From assembly GCF_000974485.1 (NCBI RefSeq), contig NZ_BBOM01000007.1:248001-312000 (forward strand): a stretch of 64,000 bases of DNA, in the 5' to 3' direction. Numbering within the stretch: the stretch's first letter is position 1; every line of letters begins with the position of its first letter. The stretch is from Streptomyces sp. NBRC 109706. Lineage in GTDB: Bacteria; Actinomycetota; Actinomycetes; Streptomycetales; Streptomycetaceae. The notes under the pieces were generated by a model that was not told the origin of the DNA, did no database searches, and saw only the letters and a list, made by a program, of their open reading frames with translations. The position numbers and the translations under genes were made by a program. Shown in pieces: positions 24,195-32,232 of the stretch.

Positions 24195-24832
24195 CCCTCC
24201 CCGGCACCCGGCAACACCACTGCCCGGCACGCCACGACGCCGGCTTCCACAAGCACCGACCCCACAAACGAACCGGCCCCCGGCCGAGGCCGGGGTGCCC
24301 CCATGGGTCACCTCCCAGCCGTCGGACGGGGAAACCGTCCAAGAGCCAGGACCGCGCCGGCCAGCGAGACCACAGCGCCCACCCCACCAAGCGGCCGACA
24401 GCCGACACCCCCCCTCCGCCCAAGCCCACTTGAGGACCAGCCGAGCCGAACCATCCACCGCGCCAGGCCGTCCGCCGGACTACAGGCCCCCGACAGCCCC
24501 ACCGAATCGGGGCAATCCCAAAACACCCCCCACAGCCAGCCGCAGGCCACCGCGCCCCCGCCACGAGACTCCCCGACGAGCGGGCCACCCACCGCAGCCA
24601 CAACAGCCAACCGCCAAAAGCCAGAAGCCCAGCCGCAGGCGACCACACACAGCCGGCCGCAGGCCACCGCGCCCCGGCCACGTGACTCCCCGACGAGCGG
24701 GCCACCCACCGCACGCACACCACCCCGACCGCCCAAGGCCAGAAGCGCCGGCCGCAGGCCACCGCGCCCCGGCCACGTGACTGCCCGAGGAGTGGGCCAC
24801 CCGCTGTAACCACAACGGCTGACCGCCGGAGG
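24195..24832. repeat. repeat-bearing non-coding segment with a degenerate 58-bp unit
   Basis: This 638-bp space between convergent genes has no gene I can support. Three copies of a 58-bp unit occur on the same strand at 24539-24596, 24656-24713 and 24751-24808, with a truncated remnant near 24629-24652. Copies 1 and 2 are almost identical; copy 3 is more diverged at its end. Near 24278-24295 is a short GC-rich hairpin (CCCCGGC / GCCGGGG, loop CGAG) that could terminate the MscS transcript. The units keep an 11-to-17-residue repeat in one minus-strand reading frame, which I treat as coincidental. Confidence 0.6.
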
Positions 24833-26413
24833 CTAGAGGCTGCGGCGATCCAGGCCGTTGAGGACGCGGTCGACGACCTCGGGGTCGGTGCCCGGCTCGG
24901 TGCGGGCGCTCAGCACCGCCCTGCGGGCGGCGGAGAGCAGTTCGTCGTGCAGGCGTTGCATCTCCCGCACCCGCTCGGCCCGTTGGGTGACGTGCTCGCG
25001 CCGGTCCTCCTCGGCCACCCTCGGGGAGATCCGCAGCCCGATGTCGTAGGCCCGGCGCAGCAGCGCCTCGGCGACGTCCTCGGGGAGGTCCCGTTCGGCG
25101 GTGATCTCCCGCAGTCGGGCCTTCGCGGCCTTCGCCGCGCGCACCGCGAGATCGTGCTCCAGGGTCTCCTCCTCGCTGGTGTCCCCGCGCACGCCGAGGC
25201 GGGTGGCCAGCCAGGGCAGGCTGATGCCCTGGATCAGCAGGGTGCCGAGGACCACGGCGAAGGCGATGAAGATGATGGCCTCGCGTTCCGGGAACGCCCC
25301 GCCGTCGTCCACCGTGAGCGGCACGGCCAGCGCCAGCGCGACGGAGGCCAGGCCGCGCATCCCCGACCACCACATGATGACGGTCTCCCGCCAGCTGAGC
25401 GGGATGTCCTCGACATCGCCCCGGTGGTGCAGCCGTTTGGCGAGCCAGGCCGCCGGCAGCAGCCAGAGCAGCCGGACGACGACCACGCACACCAGCACCA
25501 GACCGGCGGCCGGGAGCAGTTCGCCCCAGCGGCCGGTGGCGGCGCTCAGCACCTCGTTCAGTTCCAGGCCGATCAGGCCGAAGGCGACGCCGGTGACCAG
25601 GAGGTCTATCACGCCCCAGAAGCTCTGGCCGGTGAGCCGGCCGGCGACGTCGTCCGGGTCGGCCGCCCGTTCGCCCAGGTAGAGCGCGGAGACCAGGACG
25701 GCGAGCACGCCCGAGCCGTGCAGCTCCTCCGCCAGGATGTAGGCGGCGAACGGCGCGAGCAGGGTCAGCCCGGTGCGCAGGCTGGCGTCGCCGAGCAGCG
25801 CCAGCACCCGGGTGGTCACCCAGCCGAGGACCAGGCCGAGCAGGATGGCGACCACGGCGGAGAGCACCAGCTCGCCGCCGGCGCCGAGCGCGGAGAAGGA
25901 GCCGGTCACGGCGGCGGCGATGGCCACGTGGTAGAGCGTGATGGCGGTGACGTCGTTGAAAAGGCCCTCGCCCTCCAGGATCGACACCATCCGTCGGGGC
26001 AGGCCCAGTTTCCCGGCTACCGCGGTGGCGGCCACCGGGTCGGGCGGCGCCACCAGCGCGCCCAGCGCGATGGCCGGCGCCAGCGGCATGCCGGGCACCA
26101 CGGACTGGGCGACCACCGCCACCGCGGCCGTGGTGACGAAGACCAGGGCCACCGCGAGCAGCAGGATGGGCCGGATGTTGGCGGCGAACTGCCGCCAGGA
26201 GGTGCGTTGCACGGCCGCGTAGAGCACCGGCGGCAGCACCAGCGGGAGGATGTACTCGGGTGGGATCTGCACCCGGGGGACCACCGGCAGCACCGCCAGC
26301 AGTCCACCGAAGACGGTCATCAGCACGGGCGGGGGCACGCTCAACCGCTCCGCCAGCGGCACCAGCACGACGGCGCCGAGGAGAAGGGCGAGGAGCAGGG
26401 TCAGCTGGTCCAC
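24833..26413 (-). CDS. CPA1-type Na+/H+ antiporter
   Basis: A 526-residue cation:proton antiporter with about 12 membrane helices through residue 410 and a charged cytoplasmic tail (410-526) that looks helical. Signature segments are ILPLVLPPVLYAAVQRTS, LVAPPDPVAATAVAGKLGLP with the ion-site Asp, and ILEGEGLFNDVTAITLY, with the conserved Asn-Asp pair. The GTG at 26413 starts the first helix (DQLTLLLALLLG). It probably exports Na+ to control pH and salt. It is followed in the same direction, upstream in transcription, by the RluD-type gene (8 bp). Confidence 0.93.
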   Translation of the reverse strand: MDQLTLLLALLLGAVVLVPLAERLSVPPPVLMTVFGGLLAVLPVVPRVQIPPEYILPLVLPPVLYAAVQRTSWRQFAANIRPILLLAVALVFVTTAAVAVVAQSVVPGMPLAPAIALGALVAPPDPVAATAVAGKLGLPRRMVSILEGEGLFNDVTAITLYHVAIAAAVTGSFSALGAGGELVLSAVVAILLGLVLGWVTTRVLALLGDASLRTGLTLLAPFAAYILAEELHGSGVLAVLVSALYLGERAADPDDVAGRLTGQSFWGVIDLLVTGVAFGLIGLELNEVLSAATGRWGELLPAAGLVLVCVVVVRLLWLLPAAWLAKRLHHRGDVEDIPLSWRETVIMWWSGMRGLASVALALAVPLTVDDGGAFPEREAIIFIAFAVVLGTLLIQGISLPWLATRLGVRGDTSEEETLEHDLAVRAAKAAKARLREITAERDLPEDVAEALLRRAYDIGLRISPRVAEEDRREHVTQRAERVREMQRLHDELLSAARRAVLSARTEPGTDPEVVDRVLNGLDRRSL

Positions 26414-26421
26414 GCCTCTTC

Positions 26422-27363
26422 CTACGCGCTCTCGGCCCGCAAAGTGTCCAGGGCGTGCCGCAGATCGTCCGGATAGTCGCTGACGAACTCCACCCAGCCG
26501 CCGTCCGCCGGGTGCTCGAAGCCGAGGCGCACCGCGTGCAGCCACTGCCGGGTCAGGCCCAGGCGCTTGGCGATGGTGGGGTCGGCGCCATAGGTGAGAT
26601 CGCCGACGCAGGGGTGCCGGTGGGCGGCCATGTGCACCCGGATCTGGTGGGTGCGGCCGGTCTCCAGCTTGATGTCCAGCAGGCTGGCCGAACGGAACGC
26701 CTCGACCAGGTCGTAGTGGGTCACGGCGTGCTTGCCGTCGGCGACGACGGCCCATTTGTAGTCGGCCGTCGGATGCCGGCCGATGGGGGCGTCGATGGTG
26801 CCGCTGAGCGGGTCGGGGTGGCCCTGGGCGACGGCGTGGTAGCGCTTGTCCACGACCCGCTCCCTGAACTGCCGCTTCAGATCGCTGTAGGCGCGCTCGG
26901 ACTTGGCGACCGCCATCAGCCCCGAGGTGCCCACGTCGAGGCGGTGCACGATGCCCTGGCGTTCGGCCGCTCCCGAGGTGGCGACGCGGAAGCCGGCGGC
27001 GGCCAGGCCGCCGATGACGGTGGGCCCCTTCCAGCCGGGACTGGGGTGAGCGGCCACGCCGACGGGCTTGCTGACGACGACGATGTCCTCGTCGTCGTGG
27101 ACGATGGCCATGCCGGGGACCGGCTCGGCGACCACGCGCACCGGGGCCGGCGGCGCGGGCATCTCCACCTCCAGCCAGGAACCCCCGGTCACCCGCTCGG
27201 ACTTGCCGACCTCGGCACCGTCCAGCCTGACCTTCCCCGCGGCGGCCAGCTCGGCCGCCTTGGTGCGGGAGAAACCCAGCATTCTGGCGAGGGCCGCGTC
27301 GACCCGCTCCCCCTCCAGTCCGTCCGGTACGGGCAGGGTTCGGGTTTCGGGAAGGGTGCTCAC
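26422..27363 (-). CDS. rluD: RluD-type 23S rRNA pseudouridine synthase
   Basis: A 313-residue RluA/RluD-family pseudouridine synthase, which in bacteria modifies helix 69 of 23S rRNA. An N-terminal S4 RNA-binding domain (about 15-70, ERVDAALARMLG..FSRTKAAELAAAGKVRLDG) precedes the catalytic domain with Asp143 in IVHRLDVGTSGLM. KLETGRTHQIRVHMAAHRHPCVGD is also typical. The start is a GTG at 27363. Substrate specificity among RluA-family members cannot be settled from sequence alone, so rluD is a best guess. It is downstream of lspA (25 bp), as in many actinobacteria. Confidence 0.9.
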   Translation of the reverse strand: MSTLPETRTLPVPDGLEGERVDAALARMLGFSRTKAAELAAAGKVRLDGAEVGKSERVTGGSWLEVEMPAPPAPVRVVAEPVPGMAIVHDDEDIVVVSKPVGVAAHPSPGWKGPTVIGGLAAAGFRVATSGAAERQGIVHRLDVGTSGLMAVAKSERAYSDLKRQFRERVVDKRYHAVAQGHPDPLSGTIDAPIGRHPTADYKWAVVADGKHAVTHYDLVEAFRSASLLDIKLETGRTHQIRVHMAAHRHPCVGDLTYGADPTIAKRLGLTRQWLHAVRLGFEHPADGGWVEFVSDYPDDLRHALDTLRAESA

Positions 27364-27388
27364 CCGATCGAGTATGCCCGAAACGGGG

Positions 27389-27991
27389 TCAGTCCCGGTG
27401 CACGGTGCCGTCGGGGTCCAGGCCCCGGAAGGAGAGGATGACGATCAGAATGCCGCCACAGACGACCGCGGAATCGGCCAGATTGAACACCGCGAAGTGC
27501 TTGGGGGCGATGAAGTCGACCACATGCCCCTCGAAGACGCCCGGGGAACGCAGCATCCGGTCGGTGAGGTTGCCCAGCGCGCCGCCGAGCAGCAGGCCGA
27601 GGGCGACCGCCCAGGGGGCGCTGTACAGCTTGCGGGCCAGCCGGATGATCACCACGATGACGGTGGCGGCGACACAGGTGAAGACGACGGTGTACGCCTC
27701 GCCGATCCCGAAGGCGGCGCCCGAGTTGCGCACCGCGTCGAACCGCAGCCACTCCCCGAAGACCTCGACGGTGCGGTTGGGGTTGGGGTTCTCCAGATAC
27801 TCGACGGTCCAGATCTTGGTGACCAGATCGAGTAGATAGGCGACCACGGCGACGCCGGCCAGCACCCCCACCCGCCGCCTGCCCCGGGGAGCGGCGGGCT
27901 TCTCACCGTCGTCCGGCACAACGCCTCCGGGTTCGTCGGAAAGTTTCTCCGGCTCGTCGGGTGTCTCGATGGTTCGCTCCGCCTCGGTCAC
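27389..27991 (-). CDS. lspA: lipoprotein signal peptidase II LspA
   Basis: A membrane aspartyl protease that cleaves the signal peptide of prolipoproteins ahead of the lipid-modified Cys. It has 200 residues with four helices. The catalytic aspartates are D144 (GNLTDRM) and D173 (FNLADSAVV). The C-terminus (LSFRGLDPDGTVHRD) is characteristic of streptomycete LspA. I chose the GTG at 27991: it matches the usual start (TEAERTIETPD) and sits 6 bases after TACCCT, consistent with a leaderless mRNA. An upstream GTG at 28009 is less likely. rluD follows. Confidence 0.93.
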   Translation of the reverse strand: MTEAERTIETPDEPEKLSDEPGGVVPDDGEKPAAPRGRRRVGVLAGVAVVAYLLDLVTKIWTVEYLENPNPNRTVEVFGEWLRFDAVRNSGAAFGIGEAYTVVFTCVAATVIVVIIRLARKLYSAPWAVALGLLLGGALGNLTDRMLRSPGVFEGHVVDFIAPKHFAVFNLADSAVVCGGILIVILSFRGLDPDGTVHRD

Positions 27992-27997
27992 GGAACG

Positions 27998-28003
27998 AGG
28001 GTA
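27998..28003 (-). promoter_or_regulatory. -10 box (TACCCT) of a leaderless lspA promoter
   Basis: On the minus strand TACCCT is followed by six bases and then the lspA GTG, with no Shine-Dalgarno site. This matches the layout at 7614 and 20752. Inferred from spacing only. Confidence 0.45.
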
Positions 28004-28033
28004 CGACACGGTCGTGCGAGCGTCGGAAACCCG

Positions 28034-28507
28034 TCAGAAACGGCGCTCCTGTCGTTGCTTGCAGTCGACGCAGAGCGTCGCACGGGGGAAGACCTGCATC
28101 CTGGCCTTGCCGATGGGGCTGCCGCAGTTCTCGCAGAGGCCGTAGGTGCCGGCCTCGATGCGGCGGAGGGCACGTTCGGTCTGGTAGAGCATCTCGCGGT
28201 TGTTGGTGGCCAGCGCCATCTCGTGCTCGCGGGTGGCGTTCTTGGAGCCGGTGTCGGCCTGGTCGTCGCCGGCGCCGTCGCCCGAGTCCCGCATCAGTCC
28301 GGTCAGCGCCTCCTCGGCGGCGCTGATCTCCTCGCGGAGCCGGTCCGCCTCGGCGGTCAGGCCGGCGCGGGCCTCGGCCACCTCCTCCGGGGTCCAGGGG
28401 TCCTCGCCCGCCCGGACGGCGAGATCGCCGGGGGGCGCCGGGGCCATGGTGCCCGTCGGCTGTGTCCCGGCGTCCGGCTCTTCCGTACTGCTCTTCTTGG
28501 TTGCCAC
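28034..28507 (-). CDS. DksA/TraR-family zinc-finger protein
   Basis: A 157-residue protein with a C-terminal DksA/TraR C4 zinc finger: CENC at 125-128 and CVDC at 146-149, in GLCENCGSPIGKARMQVFPRATLCVDC. A helical, acidic N-terminal half includes a probable coiled coil (ARAGLTAEADRLREEISAAEEALTGLM). In E. coli DksA modulates RNA polymerase with ppGpp. Here the N-terminal coiled coil is short and diverged, so the role is uncertain. The GTG at 28507 has AGGAG eight bases before it. It lies immediately upstream of the ileS region, transcribed away from it. Confidence 0.85.
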   Translation of the reverse strand: MATKKSSTEEPDAGTQPTGTMAPAPPGDLAVRAGEDPWTPEEVAEARAGLTAEADRLREEISAAEEALTGLMRDSGDGAGDDQADTGSKNATREHEMALATNNREMLYQTERALRRIEAGTYGLCENCGSPIGKARMQVFPRATLCVDCKQRQERRF

Positions 28508-28703
28508 CTTCTTGGCTCCTGTCTGCCGGGGGCCCAGCGTCCAGGACGCATCCCCGTCACATAGTGTGATCTTGCTGGCACAGCGTGACCGGAACGATAA
28601 GTCGACCACGGCGTGCGGCGACGGGGGCACGCCGTTCCGCATCACCGTTGTGCCCCGCCCGGCCCTCCGGATAACCGGGTCGGCGGCGCTCCTTCGGGGC
28701 CCG
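28508..28703. other. divergent intergenic region between the DksA-like gene and ileS
   Basis: This part of the 478-bp space lies before the ileS promoter. I see no gene in it. Its DNA is GC-rich with no obvious repeat. It probably holds the promoter of the DksA-like gene on the minus strand, though I could not identify a convincing -35/-10 pair. Confidence 0.4.
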
Positions 28704-28709
28704 TACACT
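28704..28709 (+). promoter_or_regulatory. -10 box (TACACT) of the ileS transcript
   Basis: TACACT lies about 22 bp upstream of the first T-box stem, placing the transcription start near 28716-28718 and the T-box leader at its 5' end. A -35 match is weak. Confidence 0.45.
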
Positions 28710-28730
28710 GGGCGACAGCGAAAGGCGCGG

Positions 28731-28980
28731 ATGGGGACGAGTAGCGTCGTCGAGCGGCCAGGAGCGACCCGGGGACGGTGCGAGCCCGGGGGTCAGCGCG
28801 GCGCGAAGATCACCCCGGAGCCGCCGGCGGAAAGCCCGGACCCGGGCGAGTAGATCCGGCATCGCGGCCAACGAGAGGGTCGAGGCGAGCCATCGTCCGG
28901 CCAAGGAGGGTGGTACCGCGGGAGCGATGACGCTCTCGTCCCTCCGGACGGAGAACGCAGTGTGTCCCGCCGGAGGACGA
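28731..28980 (+). ncRNA. translational T-box riboswitch controlling ileS
   Basis: A T-box leader that senses uncharged tRNA-Ile. In stem I, AGTA at 28740-28743 faces GAA followed by an ATC codon at 28809-28811, the loop-E and isoleucine specifier arrangement; GGGG (28733-28736) can pair with CCCC (28813-28816) below it. The conserved T-box core AGGGTGGTACCGCG lies at 28907-28920; its TGG pairs with the tRNA 3' end and TGGT matches an A discriminator. The antisequestrator pairs GGAGGG with CCCTCC. Alternatively, 28936-28947 pairs with 28970-28980, hiding the GGAGG of ileS. There is no terminator, so control is translational. Confidence 0.9.
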
Positions 28981-28985
28981 TCTCG

Positions 28986-31900
28986 ATGACGCAGTACCGC
29001 CCTGTACCACCCCAGGTGGAGTTGCCAGCGCTCGAACACGAGGTGCTCGACCTCTGGGAGCGGGACAAGACCTTCGCCCGCAGCCTGGAGCAGTCCGAGG
29101 GGCGCCCCGAGTGGGTGTTCTACGAGGGGCCGCCCACCGCCAACGGCCGACCCGGCACCCATCACATCGAGGCCCGGGTCTTCAAGGACGTCTTCCCCCG
29201 CTACCGGACGATGCGGGGCTTCCATGTCACCCGCAAGGCCGGCTGGGACTGCCACGGCCTGCCGGTCGAGCTGGCCGTGGAGAAGGAGCTGGGCTTCACC
29301 GGCAAGCAGGACATCGAGGCGTACGGCATCGCGGAGTTCAACGCCCGCTGCCGCGAGTCGGTGACCCGCCACACCGACGTCTTCCAGGAGCTCACCACCC
29401 GCATGGGGTACTGGGTGGACCTGCCGGGTGCCTACCGCACCATGGACCCCCAGTACATCGAGTCGGTGTGGTGGTCGCTCAAGCAGATCTTCGAGAAGGG
29501 GCTGCTGGTCCAGGACCACCGGGTGGCGCCCTGGTGCCCGCGCTGTGAGACGGGCCTCTCGGACCACGAGCTGGCCCAGGGCTACGAGACGGTCGTCGAC
29601 CCCTCCGTCTTCGTCCGCCTCCCGCTCACCTCGGGCCCGCTGGCCGGCGGGGCGTCGCTGCTGGTGTGGACCACCACGCCGTGGACGCTGGTCTCCAACA
29701 CGGCCGTCGCCGCGCACCCCGAGGTGACCTATGTGGTGGCGACGGACGGCCGGGAGCGGCTGGTGGTCGCCGAGGCGCTGGTCGGCAAGGCGCTCGGCGA
29801 GGGCTGGGAGCCGACCGGCGAGTCCTTCAGCGGCGCCGAGATGGAGCGCTGGGCCTACCAACGCCCGTTCGAGCTGCTGGACTTCGGCGGCGCCGAGGCG
29901 CACTACGTGGTGACGGCCGACTATGTCACCACCGAGGACGGCACGGGCCTGGTGCACCAGTCCCCGGCCTTCGGCGAGGACGACCTGCGCACCTGCCGCC
30001 GCTACGGCCTTCCGGTGCTCAACCCGGTCCGCTCCGACGGGACCTTCGAGGAGGGTCTTGACCTGGTCGGCGGCGCGTTCTTCAAGAAGGCCGACGAGGC
30101 GCTGACCGCCGATCTGGCGGCGCGCGGCCTGCTCTTCGCGCACGTGGCGTACGAGCACAGCTATCCGCACTGCTGGCGCTGCCACACCCCGCTGCTCTAC
30201 TACGCACAGCCGTCCTGGTACATCCGCACCACCCGGATCAGGGAGCAGCTGCTGCGCGAGAACGAGCGCACCAACTGGTATCCGGAGTCGGTCAAGCACG
30301 GTCGCTACGGCGACTGGCTCAGCAACAACGTGGACTGGGCGCTCTCCCGCAACCGCTACTGGGGCACCCCGCTGCCCATCTGGACCTGCCCGGACGGCCA
30401 TCTCACCTGCGTGGGGTCGCTCGCCGAGCTGACCGAGCTGACCGGCGCCGACCAGTCGGGGCTCGATCCGCACCGGCCGTTCGTCGACGCGATCACCTTC
30501 GACTGCCGGCACGAGGGCTGCGGGCAGACGGCGCGGCGGGTGCCGGAGGTGATCGACGGCTGGTACGACTCCGGCGCGATGCCGTTCGCGCAGTGGGGGT
30601 ATCCGTACCACAACCGCGAGCAGTTCGACCGGCACTACCCGGCGCAGTACATCTCCGAGGGCATCGACCAGACGCGTGGCTGGTTCTACACGCTGATGGC
30701 CGTCGGCACCCTGGTCTTCGACCGGTCGCCCTACGAGTCGGTGGTCTGCCTGGGGCTGATCCTGGCCGAGGACGGCCGGAAGATGTCCAAGCACCTGGGC
30801 AACATCCTGGAGCCCATCCCGCTGATGGAACGGCACGGCGCGGACGCGGTGCGCTGGTTCATGGCGGCCGGCGGCTCCCCGTGGGCCGCGCGCCGGGTGG
30901 GGCACGGCACCATCCAGGAGGTGGTGCGCAAGACGCTGCTCACCTACTGGAACACGGTCGCCTTCCAGGCCCTCTACGCCCGCACCGCAGGCTGGTCGCC
31001 GAGCCCCGGCGATCCGCTGCCGGCGGACCGGCCGTTGCTGGACCGTTGGGTGCTCAGCGAGTTGAACGCGCTGGTCAAGATGGTCACCGAGGCCATGGAG
31101 AACTTCGACACCCAGCGCACGGGCAAGCTGATCTCCACCTTTGTCGACGATCTCTCCAACTGGTACGTGCGCCGCTCCCGGCGCCGCTTCTGGCAGGCGG
31201 ACCCGGCGGCGCTGCGCACCCTGCACGAGGTGCTGGAGACGGTCACCCGGCTGATGGCCCCGCTGGTCCCGTTCATCACCGAACGCGTCTGGCAGGACCT
31301 GGTGGTCCCGGTCACCCCGGGGGCGGCCGATTCGGTGCATCTGACGTCCTGGCCGGAGGCGGACCTCTCGCTGGTCGACCCCGACCTCTCCAGCGACATG
31401 CTGCTGGTGCGCAGGCTGGTGGAGCTGGGTCGGGCCACCCGCGCCGAATCGGGCGTGAAGACCCGGCAGCCGCTGTCCCGCGCGCTGGTCGCGGCCCAGG
31501 GCTTCGAACTGCTCGGCGACGATCTGCGGGAGCAGATCGCCGAGGAGCTGAACGTGGTCGCCCTCGGCGGCCTGGCCGAGATGGGCGGTTCGCTCGTCGA
31601 CACCTCGGCCAAGGCCAACTTCCGTGCGCTGGGCCGTCGGTTCGGCAAGGGCACCCAGCCGGTCGCCAAGGCCATCGCCGAGGCCGACGCCGCCAAGCTC
31701 TCCGCCGCCCTGCGCGCCGGTTCTGCCACCGTGGAGGTGAACGGGGAGACGGTGGCGTTGACGCCGGAAGAGGTGATCATCACGGAGACCCCGCGCGAGG
31801 GCTGGTCGGTGGCGTCCGACACCGGCGCCACGGTGGCGCTTGATCTGGAGGTCACCCCCGAGCTGCGGCGGGCCGGTCTGGCGCGGGATGTGATCCGGCT

Positions 31901-32126
31901 CGTCCAGGAGGCGCGCAAGAACAGCGGTCTTGAGGTCGCCGACCGGATCGCGGTGCGCTGGCAGGCCGAGGACCAGGAGCTGGCGCGGGCGCTGGTCGAC
32001 CATCAGGCGCTGATCAGCAGCGAGGTGCTGGCGCCCGACTTCGCCGAGGGCCAGGGGGACGACACGTTCCTCGCCCCGTTCGGCGACGAGGCGTTGGGCG
32101 CCACCTTCCGGCTGCGTCGGGTCTGA
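28986..32126 (+). CDS. ileS: isoleucyl-tRNA synthetase with swapped GxHH signature
   Basis: A class I aminoacyl-tRNA synthetase of 1046 residues that charges tRNA-Ile and edits valine. The Rossmann core has PGTHHIEARVFKD at residues 56-68, so the HIGH motif reads GTHH (57-60) rather than HxGH. The second signature is KMSKH (GRKMSKHLGN, near residue 599-603). The CP1 editing domain lies between. The C-terminus includes a tRNA-binding region. The ATG at 28986 was chosen over a GTG at 28962 because GGAGG is nine bases upstream and is the element masked by the T-box. GxHH swaps have been linked to mupirocin hyper-resistance in the IleS2 group (recollection). A perfect hairpin terminates it. Confidence 0.97.
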   Translation: MTQYRPVPPQVELPALEHEVLDLWERDKTFARSLEQSEGRPEWVFYEGPPTANGRPGTHHIEARVFKDVFPRYRTMRGFHVTRKAGWDCHGLPVELAVEKELGFTGKQDIEAYGIAEFNARCRESVTRHTDVFQELTTRMGYWVDLPGAYRTMDPQYIESVWWSLKQIFEKGLLVQDHRVAPWCPRCETGLSDHELAQGYETVVDPSVFVRLPLTSGPLAGGASLLVWTTTPWTLVSNTAVAAHPEVTYVVATDGRERLVVAEALVGKALGEGWEPTGESFSGAEMERWAYQRPFELLDFGGAEAHYVVTADYVTTEDGTGLVHQSPAFGEDDLRTCRRYGLPVLNPVRSDGTFEEGLDLVGGAFFKKADEALTADLAARGLLFAHVAYEHSYPHCWRCHTPLLYYAQPSWYIRTTRIREQLLRENERTNWYPESVKHGRYGDWLSNNVDWALSRNRYWGTPLPIWTCPDGHLTCVGSLAELTELTGADQSGLDPHRPFVDAITFDCRHEGCGQTARRVPEVIDGWYDSGAMPFAQWGYPYHNREQFDRHYPAQYISEGIDQTRGWFYTLMAVGTLVFDRSPYESVVCLGLILAEDGRKMSKHLGNILEPIPLMERHGADAVRWFMAAGGSPWAARRVGHGTIQEVVRKTLLTYWNTVAFQALYARTAGWSPSPGDPLPADRPLLDRWVLSELNALVKMVTEAMENFDTQRTGKLISTFVDDLSNWYVRRSRRRFWQADPAALRTLHEVLETVTRLMAPLVPFITERVWQDLVVPVTPGAADSVHLTSWPEADLSLVDPDLSSDMLLVRRLVELGRATRAESGVKTRQPLSRALVAAQGFELLGDDLREQIAEELNVVALGGLAEMGGSLVDTSAKANFRALGRRFGKGTQPVAKAIAEADAAKLSAALRAGSATVEVNGETVALTPEEVIITETPREGWSVASDTGATVALDLEVTPELRRAGLARDVIRLVQEARKNSGLEVADRIAVRWQAEDQELARALVDHQALISSEVLAPDFAEGQGDDTFLAPFGDEALGATFRLRRV

Positions 32127-32159
32127 CCGCGCGGACCACAAAGGACCGTGAAGGACCAC

Positions 32160-32203
32160 AAAGGGGCGGGGCCCGGACTGGAAAGTCCGGGCCCCGCCCC
32201 TTT
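32160..32203. terminator. perfect 20-bp hairpin between ileS and divIVA
   Basis: AAAGGGGCGGGGCCCGGACT and its exact complement flank a GGAA loop, 33 bp after ileS and 29 bp after the divIVA stop. Both arms end in AAA/TTT, so it can work as a terminator in both directions for the two convergent units. Confidence 0.85.
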
Positions 32204-32232
32204 ACCGCTGCTACCGCCGGCGTGCTCCGCCG

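Noticed and set aside
24539..24808. CRISPR-like array
   Set aside because: Only three degenerate copies with unequal spacing and no cas genes; the copies are 58 bp, not 25-40 bp repeats with similar spacers.
24121..24813. Trp/Gly/Val-rich minus-strand ORF over the 58-bp repeats
   Set aside because: Its repeated peptide follows from the DNA repeats; there is no start with a Shine-Dalgarno site, and its amino acid composition is atypical.
28557..32159. A 1200-codon open frame on the minus strand opposite ileS
   Set aside because: It is a shadow of the high-GC ileS gene; its product is composition-driven, has no domain, and ileS matches a known family over its full length.
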